The notes beneath the pieces are model-generated. The model was not told the DNA's origin. It saw nothing but the letters and a program-made list of their open reading frames with translations, and made no database searches. The position numbers and the translations under genes were made by a program. Below are positions 6,291-13,121 of a stretch of 15,427 nucleotides of DNA, one piece after another (position 1 is the stretch's first letter; each line of letters starts with the position of its first letter). The stretch is from BS750m-G4 sp964472195 (lineage in GTDB: Bacteria; Bacteroidota; Ignavibacteria; Tepidaquicellales; Tepidaquicellaceae): NCBI GenBank assembly GCA_964472195.1, contig CAYYJH010000064.1, positions 1 to 15,427 on the forward strand, read 5' to 3'.

Positions 6291-9101
6291 ATGAAAAATT
6301 TTATAATTCTAATAATTCTTTTTATATTAATTGATGTTTGTCATACACAGACTTTCGACGGTGTAATGTATGGTGTTGTAAAAGATTCATCAGATATTCC
6401 GTTAGATGGTGTGTCGATGAAATTAAAAGGGACTTATTTGGGAGCTGTTTCTGATTATGATGGTTCTTACAGAATAGAGGGTATTTCTCCCGGTATATAT
6501 ACACTCCAGGTTTCTTCTATTGGTTACGTAACCGTTGAGTATACTAATATAGATATCAAAGAGAATACCAAAAAAGAATTCGACGTTATATTAAGTTCTT
6601 CATCTTACACAGTTGACCAGGAAATATTAGTCATTGGGGACAGACCTTTACTCGATATTGAAGAGACTTCCAGTAAACATATTATATCGAGTGATGATAT
6701 TGACAAAACGATAGTAACTAATATTAAAGACATTGTTACACAGCAGGCTGGTGTTGTAAAAAGCGATAATGAAATATTCATTAGGGGCGGCAGAAATTAT
6801 GAGAACTCATTTCTATTAGACGGTGTTTCCGTTCAGGATCCATTATCGGGGACAGGTTTTGGGCTTCAACTTTCGGCAAACTCACTCGAAGAAGTCGAGG
6901 TTATAACCGGAGGTTACAATGCCGAATTTGGACAGGCGACGAGTGGAGTTATTAACGCAAGAACAAAGGAAGGTAGATACAATGAATACAATTTCTATCT
7001 TTCTTATCAGAGAGATAATTTAGGTTTTAATAAAAACAGTTCCACGAGTTTTAATACGGATATAATCGAAGCAAACCTCAGCGGTCCGGAACCGATATCG
7101 AAACATCTGTTCAATGCTCTCAACATAAAATCGCCAGGAGAGATAACCTTCTTTGGAAGTTTTTTTGTAGGTTTATCGGATGGTTTTTATTTCAATGATT
7201 CGATACAGCCTGCAAAGCAACTTTATTCATCTACTTTCGGTGGTACATCATTTGCCCCAAGGCAGGATAACAATTGGTATTGGCTTGGTAAACTTACATG
7301 GAAAATGACACCTCAGATGAAACTGTCTTATTCTTATAATCAGTCCGTTTCTATAAATCAAAATTCGAGTTCACTCCAAACGAACCTGGAGTATGTTGAG
7401 CCATCGCCCGGTTATCAATACGATTTTCAGGAAATTCTGGGAAATGCGAATACATATACATCGAATTCGATCTTTCATACTTTAACATGGACACAGACAC
7501 CGGATGAAACTATGTATTACGAGGTCAAGCTAAGTAAATTTTATTCAAACTTGAGAGTTGACGCAAACGGAAAAAATTGGGATGAATACACCGAACCTCT
7601 TGATATTTTGAAACCACCGTTTGTTTATTATTATATCGATTCAACAAAAACAGGAATTATTCCGGGTAATGGATTCTACGATATTGGAAATCCGTACACA
7701 TGGCACGACCATTTTGTTGAAGAGTATTCAGTAAAGGCAGACATAACAAAGAATTTCACGGCAAAGAGTAAGATCAAAGCTGGACTGGAAGCAAACTTTC
7801 AGGAAATGCAGCTTATCGATATCTATCAACCGTGGATTAAACCGCTCGGATTAAACAATGATATTTACAAAGTATACCCTGCATTTGGTGCTGCATACGC
7901 TCAACACAGTCTCACATTCAAGGGAATGATTCTTAATTATGGTTTAAGATTCGACTATTGGTTTCCCGGAAAATTTGTCGATGATGCTGTAAATAACCCG
8001 GAAGTCATCACTATTCCGGATGAGATAAGAAAGCAATATGAAGAGGACACTTATAACTTATTTGGGAGAAGATGGAAAGGCAGATTATCCCCGCGTGTGG
8101 GAATATCACACCCGATTACTAATAATCAGACTTTATTCTTTTCATACGGACATTTCTCCAAAAGACCAAAACCGCAGTTTATATATGCAAAGTTGAATCC
8201 GCAATCAGCAAAATCGACTTTTCAAAAATTTGGAAATCCAAACCTTGATCCCGAAACAACGGTTTCTTATGAGCTCGGAATAAGAAATCAATTCACGAAC
8301 GATGATGTATTAACTATCACAGCTTATTACAAGAATATTTATGATTATGTAGCTACACGCAGTATAAGGATAAACAGCGGAAGATTAATCGGAAAAAGTT
8401 TCGTAAGTTATTTCAACCAGGATTATGCAAGAACCCGCGGGATTGAAGTAGAATTCCGGAAGCGAATTGGCAGCTGGTTCAGGGGAAGATTTAATTTTAC
8501 TTATTCCGTTGCAACGGGTAAAAGCTCATCAACAGATGAAGGATTTCTCGTTGTTACCAGAGGTGCCCAGGAAACAATTTCAGAAAATTTCTTAAGCTGG
8601 GACAGACCGGTCCAGGCAAGTGCAAATTTATATTTCCACCTTCAAAAAGGTAAAGGATTGTTCGGGTTTGCAAAGAATATACTCGATGATATTAGTCTTA
8701 AGACAAGGATATTTTTCCAATCGGGTAAAAGATATACGGAACAGTTACTAACAGGTACACTCGAAAACGGTCGACCGGAATATACACCTGATTATGATAA
8801 TAGAAACGGGAAAGTTGGAGACAACTGGTTTTATATTGACCTGGATATTGAAAAATATTTCAGTATTTACTCCTTAGATTGCGTATTAAGTTTATCTATC
8901 GTGAATCTACTAAATTCAAAGAATTCTACTATTATTAATCCTGTGACAGGAAGAGCGTATGAGTATGGTGATCCAACTCCGAATTATTATAATGATCCTT
9001 TATATCCGGATTTACAAGCACCATTAGACCCGTTCCCATATAATCCTGCAAGATATTTATCACCAAGACAGATTTTATTTGGACTATCGGTGAAACTTTA
9101 A
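6291..9101 (+). CDS. TonB-dependent outer-membrane receptor with carboxypeptidase-regulatory-like domain
   Basis: A 936-residue outer-membrane receptor, a usual length for the family. It has a signal peptide (about 1-20, ending CHTQ). A carboxypeptidase D regulatory-like beta-sandwich follows (about 26-108), with GVVKDSSDIPLDGVSMKLKG, YDGSYRIEGISPGIY and SSIGYV. The plug domain (about 113-228) shows IFIRGGRNYENSFLLDGV, EVEVITGGYNAEFGQATSGV and INARTKEG. The rest is a 22-strand-type barrel with alternating aromatic strands, ending FGLSVKL. Receptors of this class import ligands across the outer membrane using TonB energy. The substrate is not evident. No SusD-like gene is next to it; the neighbours are an Fn3 lipoprotein upstream and a PorV-like barrel 36 bp downstream. 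No clear TonB box is visible, though VDQEILVIG before the plug is in the usual place. Confidence 0.93.
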   Translation: MKNFIILIILFILIDVCHTQTFDGVMYGVVKDSSDIPLDGVSMKLKGTYLGAVSDYDGSYRIEGISPGIYTLQVSSIGYVTVEYTNIDIKENTKKEFDVILSSSSYTVDQEILVIGDRPLLDIEETSSKHIISSDDIDKTIVTNIKDIVTQQAGVVKSDNEIFIRGGRNYENSFLLDGVSVQDPLSGTGFGLQLSANSLEEVEVITGGYNAEFGQATSGVINARTKEGRYNEYNFYLSYQRDNLGFNKNSSTSFNTDIIEANLSGPEPISKHLFNALNIKSPGEITFFGSFFVGLSDGFYFNDSIQPAKQLYSSTFGGTSFAPRQDNNWYWLGKLTWKMTPQMKLSYSYNQSVSINQNSSSLQTNLEYVEPSPGYQYDFQEILGNANTYTSNSIFHTLTWTQTPDETMYYEVKLSKFYSNLRVDANGKNWDEYTEPLDILKPPFVYYYIDSTKTGIIPGNGFYDIGNPYTWHDHFVEEYSVKADITKNFTAKSKIKAGLEANFQEMQLIDIYQPWIKPLGLNNDIYKVYPAFGAAYAQHSLTFKGMILNYGLRFDYWFPGKFVDDAVNNPEVITIPDEIRKQYEEDTYNLFGRRWKGRLSPRVGISHPITNNQTLFFSYGHFSKRPKPQFIYAKLNPQSAKSTFQKFGNPNLDPETTVSYELGIRNQFTNDDVLTITAYYKNIYDYVATRSIRINSGRLIGKSFVSYFNQDYARTRGIEVEFRKRIGSWFRGRFNFTYSVATGKSSSTDEGFLVVTRGAQETISENFLSWDRPVQASANLYFHLQKGKGLFGFAKNILDDISLKTRIFFQSGKRYTEQLLTGTLENGRPEYTPDYDNRNGKVGDNWFYIDLDIEKYFSIYSLDCVLSLSIVNLLNSKNSTIINPVTGRAYEYGDPTPNYYNDPLYPDLQAPLDPFPYNPARYLSPRQILFGLSVKL

Positions 9102-9137
9102 AGGAAACAACCTAAAAAAAAACAAAAACAGAAATTT

Positions 9138-10157
9138 TTGAAACAAGGTTTAAAAAATAGAAAACACTTTACTTTTTTAATAACAATTTGTTTGATACTA
9201 TTGTTATCAAATTCAAATTCGTACTCACAGTTAATTCCAAACTTAGGAGGGCAAAGACGAGGAACATCTTCATTACAATTTCTAAAGATTGGAAATGGAG
9301 CGAGAGGTACAGGAATGGGTGAAACATTCGTTGCTGTTTCGGATGATATAAGTGCTCTATATTGGAATCCTGCAGGTCTTGTACAGTTTAAAGAAAACGG
9401 TGTTACTTTTTCACACACGTTATGGTTTGTTGATACACAACTTCAGTTTTTCGGAGCTGTTTATCATTTCGGAGGAAATAATGCTGTAGGATTAAGTGTT
9501 GCCTCACTAAGAACAGATGACATGAAAGTAACAACAGAGGTTCAACCCAGTGGAACAGGGGAGTATTTTAGATTTTCCGATATTGCAATAGGATTGAGTT
9601 TTGCAAGGCAAATGACTGACCAGTTTTCATTCGGTGCAACGGTCAAATATATTGAAGAGACATTAGGGGCTTTGAAAATGAGAGGTGTGGTTGGAGATTT
9701 GGGTACTTTTTATAGAACAGGATTAGGAACATCCAGGTTTGCAGTTCTAATATCAAATTTTGGTGCACAGGTAACACCAAGTGGAAGTGTGAATCTAATC
9801 GGGGGAAGGGTTGCTGATTCTTTTCAAAAATTTCCACCGCCTACTTTATTTAGAATTGGTTTTGCAATCGAACCAATCCTGACAGGTTCAAACAGGCTTA
9901 CGACGAGTATACAACTTAATAGTCCAAATGATAATTCAGAGAATGTTAATATTGGTGCAGAATATGCATATAAAGAATTACTGTTCTTGAGAGGTGGATA
10001 TAAATTTAACGTAGATGCCGAGAATTTTTCATTTGGAGCTGGAATTAAAGTACCAATATCTTTTGCAAAAACAGAATTAGATTATTCTATTTCTAATTAT
10101 AAAGATCTTGGATTTGCTCAAAGATTTTCCATAAACTTATTATTTCAGACAAAATAG
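9138..10157 (+). CDS. PorV/PorQ-family outer-membrane beta-barrel protein
   Basis: A 339-residue protein of the PorV/PorQ (UPF0164-like) family, outer-membrane barrels of which PorV carries T9SS substrates from the translocon to the attachment complex. The signal peptide runs to about residue 30 (NSYSQ). The family signature lies at residues 47-81: QFLKIGNGARGTGMGE, then AVSDDISALYWNPAGL. Barrel-like alternating strands follow to the end. The start is TTG: no ATG lies in frame until residue 60, which would remove the signal peptide and half the signature. The stretch before it is A-rich without a Shine-Dalgarno. It sits between the receptor and a lipoprotein gene (gaps 36 and 43 bp). Whether it is the main PorV or a paralogue dedicated to local cargo cannot be told from this window, so I give no gene symbol. 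Confidence 0.9.
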   Translation: MKQGLKNRKHFTFLITICLILLLSNSNSYSQLIPNLGGQRRGTSSLQFLKIGNGARGTGMGETFVAVSDDISALYWNPAGLVQFKENGVTFSHTLWFVDTQLQFFGAVYHFGGNNAVGLSVASLRTDDMKVTTEVQPSGTGEYFRFSDIAIGLSFARQMTDQFSFGATVKYIEETLGALKMRGVVGDLGTFYRTGLGTSRFAVLISNFGAQVTPSGSVNLIGGRVADSFQKFPPPTLFRIGFAIEPILTGSNRLTTSIQLNSPNDNSENVNIGAEYAYKELLFLRGGYKFNVDAENFSFGAGIKVPISFAKTELDYSISNYKDLGFAQRFSINLLFQTK

Positions 10158-10191
10158 TTAACTTATATGTTATTAAGATAGTTAACATAAG
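10155..10191 (+). repeat. Direct repeat TAGTTAAC with imperfect hairpin
   Basis: TAGTTAAC occurs at 10155-10162 and again at 10179-10186. The first copy includes the TAG stop codon of the PorV-like gene. The same stretch can pair CTTATATGTTA (10162-10172) with TAACATAAG (10183-10191), a nine-pair stem with a two-base bulge. It is AT-rich and has no T-run, so it is not a typical terminator. It may be a weak operator or processing site, or chance. Confidence 0.25.
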
Positions 10192-10200
10192 ACAATTAAT

Positions 10201-11283
10201 ATGATTCTAAGGTTAAAAAAAATATCGTTTCTACTTTCTTGCGTTTTCTTGATTTGTCTTAGCAGTTGTGCAGATAAATTGGAACTTTCACAATTTCCAA
10301 TAACAACAGGTGGAGACCCGACAGTCAACGATACATCTTATGTTCAGCAATCACCGGTCTGGGGACAGTTTAATCAACCAAAAGATATATTTATAGGCAG
10401 AGAGCCAGTTGTTTACATAGCAGACACAAAGAACAACAGGATCGTTCAACTGGATCTATCAGGTGCTCAAATTGGACAATTATTTATTTCAAATCCAATT
10501 GCAATCACACAGGATTATAATTTTGATCTTTTGGTTATAGGAGATACGGTGACCTCAATAGGAGATACTTTAAGCGTTGTTTACAGAATAAAAACTGTTC
10601 CAGTGGGAGGAATAATATCGAATGCAAGCAAAATAACATTGATAGTAAGTGATTATCCAACACCGCTCATTGGTCGTAATAGAAGATTCTCAGGAATCTC
10701 CGTTTATCCTGATAATTCTTATATAATAACAAGAGTCGGTCCCAATAATTCCGGGAGTCTTGATCCTGATAATGCAATTTTAAAAGTAAGAGGTATTAAT
10801 TCAGTAACAGAGGTAACGGTGTTAAGCGGGTTTCAACCCACAGGCAATGGTATATATTCTATAGAAAAAACTTCTTCTATATCAACTGTTCCGAATGATC
10901 CAACAGATTTCATTATCACTCGTAACACAACGGACTTTGGTTTTAAAGTCGAATGGTTTCAATATGATGATGTTAATGGAACTTATGAACCAAAATTTCT
11001 TCCCGCAAGCAATGCTGATATAATAAAATTACAATTGGGAACTCCCGAAGATGTTACGATGGATAATAATTTCAGTGTTTTTGTAATAGATTCTTCAAAA
11101 GATTCATTATTCAAATTCAATAGTCTCGGAAGACTTTTACCTGAATCTTTCGGAGGAAACGGTTCGGGTGTAAATCAACTCAATTCTCCTTGTGGTGTTG
11201 CATTTTATGATAAAGTGCTATACATAGCAGATACAGACAACAACAGAATTGTAAGGTACAAATTATCTACGGACCTTAATTAG
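10201..11283 (+). CDS. NHL-repeat beta-propeller lipoprotein
   Basis: A 360-residue lipoprotein. The signal peptide ends in the lipobox LSSC with the acylated cysteine at residue 23. The mature part looks like a beta-propeller. An NHL repeat is clear near each end: FNQPKDIFI with YIADTKNNRIVQLD (residues 72-85), and LNSPCGVAF with YIADTDNNRIVRYKL (341-355). The central blades are diverged, with NFDLLVIGD, RFSGISVYPDN and FSVFVIDSSKDSLFKF as likely strands. NHL propellers usually bind protein, nucleic acid or sugar ligands and are not enzymes by themselves. It probably sits on the outer membrane. It lies 43 bp after the PorV-like gene and 26 bp before the membrane protein, so it is likely co-transcribed. 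Confidence 0.82.
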   Translation: MILRLKKISFLLSCVFLICLSSCADKLELSQFPITTGGDPTVNDTSYVQQSPVWGQFNQPKDIFIGREPVVYIADTKNNRIVQLDLSGAQIGQLFISNPIAITQDYNFDLLVIGDTVTSIGDTLSVVYRIKTVPVGGIISNASKITLIVSDYPTPLIGRNRRFSGISVYPDNSYIITRVGPNNSGSLDPDNAILKVRGINSVTEVTVLSGFQPTGNGIYSIEKTSSISTVPNDPTDFIITRNTTDFGFKVEWFQYDDVNGTYEPKFLPASNADIIKLQLGTPEDVTMDNNFSVFVIDSSKDSLFKFNSLGRLLPESFGGNGSGVNQLNSPCGVAFYDKVLYIADTDNNRIVRYKLSTDLN

Positions 11284-11309
11284 CAATATTCATTAATCCA
11301 AAATTCAGA

Positions 11310-13091
11310 TTGGCAAAAAAGAAAAAGGGATCTCCTAAAAAAGTTCAAAAGATAATTAAGGAAAACCCGGTTTACAATTACATTTTACTTATTTTGTTTG
11401 CAGTCTTTATTGTCCTGCTAACAACTTTTAAAATTTCCGGTGATGATGATGTGTTCTGGCATCTTGCGACGGGTAGATATATTATCGAAACCGGGACGGT
11501 TCCATCGACAGATGTATTTGGATTTATAACCGAAGGACAGGAATGGATGCCTTTTGAATGGGGCTGGGATGTAACTACTTTTTTTATTTTTAAAATTACT
11601 GGCTATACTGGGCTGTCAATCTTCCGCACACTAATATTTCTAATCATATTCTTTTTATATTTTAATATTTTGCGTAAGTTTAACGTAAGTTATACGATCT
11701 CAACTTTATTTCTTACACTGCTTGCCTTCGGTATTATTGACCGTTTAACACCACGTCCTCACATCATATCACTGCTTTTCTTTGCAATGTTGTTATATCT
11801 GATAATTGATTACAGGTACTTTAAAAGAGAAAACTACAAGCAGCTTTTTTTCATACCATTGATTTTTTTATTATGGGCGAATATGCATATGGGAATACTT
11901 GCGGGAATGTTATTGTTTGGAATATATATTATTTCAGAAGTAATCATTTTTTATAAACCACAAAAGTATTCTTCGAAGGAAATTCTCCCGTTATCGAAAC
12001 CCGAGCTGGTAAGAATTTTAATAATCTTTTTTGCATCTTTGCTGGTTATGTTTATCAATCCAAATTCGTTCGACACATATTTATATGCTTATGCCCATAC
12101 AAAAATGAAACTTCTCGAAACCATTAATGAGTGGAGGTCACCTTTCGATGAGATGTTTTCAGGTGGTTTCGTTTCAACAGTCTATAAAATATTTCTTTTC
12201 GGCGGTGTCTTAATATTATATTACGCTATTAAAAAGAAAGATTTATTCGCCGCATTACTGTTTATAGGATTTGTTTTTTATTCTGTGAGAGCGGTGAGAT
12301 TTACAGTCGATTATATAGTTATTTGTTCTGTATTTCTAATTATCTCTGTAAGTTTCATTATCGATAGTTTTAAGAACGATAGTTTTAAGAATTTCATAAA
12401 CGTTAATCCATTCCTGAAAGTACTTATATCGGCTGCCCTGTTATTTTTTATCTTTAATTTACCTAACAACAATCTATACCTCGAACATCTAAAATATTAT
12501 CGCATTTCAGGCTTTGGAATTAATTCGGATTTCATTCCTACACAGATGTATGATTTTATGAGAGAGAATAGAATAACGGAAATAGGTAAGAGACCTTTTA
12601 ATCATTTTGGGACAGGAGGTTCTTTAGTGTGGAATTTTCCAGACAGTAAAAATTTTATAGACAGCCGAAATTTGAATGATGAAATATTTTTTGAATACAA
12701 CAGTATTGTATCAATGAAACCAGGATTCGAAAAGAAATTGGATGAACTTGATATTGACTATGCATTTTATCTCGCTCCGGATTTAGTACGAATGCCCCGG
12801 GAAATGGAAAACTCAATAATTTCTTATTTCTCTAAAAATAAAGACTGGAAATTAGTCTTCTGGGATGATAAATCATTTTTATTTGTAAAAAACTTACCTA
12901 AATTCAAAGATATAATAGACAAGTATGAATACAGGTATGCAACACCTTATAATTTTATTTATAATAAGAAAATATTAGAAAATGCGAACGCTGTTGATAA
13001 AGAAAGATTGAGGAGAGAAATAAACAGGAAAGCAGCAGAAGAACCGAATGGTGTCATAATAAATTCAATTAAGCAAGTTTACGGAAAATAA
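11310..13091 (+). CDS. Polytopic membrane protein, GT-C glycosyltransferase-like
   Basis: A 593-residue inner-membrane protein. A lysine-rich N-terminus (AKKKKGSPKK) precedes about ten transmembrane segments (first about 23-42, last about 366-385), and a soluble C-terminal region (about 395-593) follows. Just after the first segment is an acidic motif, DDDVFWHLATGRYI (45-58), with D68 after VPST. This placement matches the first extracytoplasmic loop of GT-C enzymes, where acidic residues bind metal or lipid-linked sugar. The C-terminal part has FGTGGSLVWNFP and FIDSRN, as in uncharacterised GT-C-like proteins. A glycosyltransferase acting on lipid-linked sugars is plausible but unproven. The start is TTG: the next in-frame ATG would delete the first membrane segment and the acidic motif. 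A tandem duplication DSFKN-DSFKN lies at residues 352-361. Confidence 0.75.
   Translation: MAKKKKGSPKKVQKIIKENPVYNYILLILFAVFIVLLTTFKISGDDDVFWHLATGRYIIETGTVPSTDVFGFITEGQEWMPFEWGWDVTTFFIFKITGYTGLSIFRTLIFLIIFFLYFNILRKFNVSYTISTLFLTLLAFGIIDRLTPRPHIISLLFFAMLLYLIIDYRYFKRENYKQLFFIPLIFLLWANMHMGILAGMLLFGIYIISEVIIFYKPQKYSSKEILPLSKPELVRILIIFFASLLVMFINPNSFDTYLYAYAHTKMKLLETINEWRSPFDEMFSGGFVSTVYKIFLFGGVLILYYAIKKKDLFAALLFIGFVFYSVRAVRFTVDYIVICSVFLIISVSFIIDSFKNDSFKNFINVNPFLKVLISAALLFFIFNLPNNNLYLEHLKYYRISGFGINSDFIPTQMYDFMRENRITEIGKRPFNHFGTGGSLVWNFPDSKNFIDSRNLNDEIFFEYNSIVSMKPGFEKKLDELDIDYAFYLAPDLVRMPREMENSIISYFSKNKDWKLVFWDDKSFLFVKNLPKFKDIIDKYEYRYATPYNFIYNKKILENANAVDKERLRREINRKAAEEPNGVIINSIKQVYGK
12363..12392 (+). 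repeat. In-frame 15-bp tandem duplication
   Basis: GATAGTTTTAAGAAC (12363-12377) is followed directly by GATAGTTTTAAGAAT (12378-12392), identical in 14 of 15 bases. It encodes DSFKN twice in the loop before the last membrane segment of the GT-C-like protein. The near-identity suggests a recent slippage or duplication event that kept the frame. Confidence 0.9.
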
Positions 13092-13121
13092 AATTACTAA
13101 ATAATTTAAATATAAAATAAA

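Noticed and set aside
5119..6504. Short minus-strand open frames at 5119-5325 and 6322-6504
   Set aside because: They are antisense to the Fn3 lipoprotein and to the receptor's regulatory domain, with low-complexity translations.
4896..9101. SusC/SusD polysaccharide-utilisation pair
   Set aside because: The receptor has the SusC-like regulatory and plug layout, but the adjacent lipoprotein has Fn3-like domains, not the helical SusD fold, and no glycan-degrading enzyme is nearby.
9098..9418. 106-codon open frame on the minus strand
   Set aside because: It lies antisense to the PorV-like gene, covering its signal peptide and family signature. Its own translation shows no domain, and its length is easily explained by the complementary coding bias.
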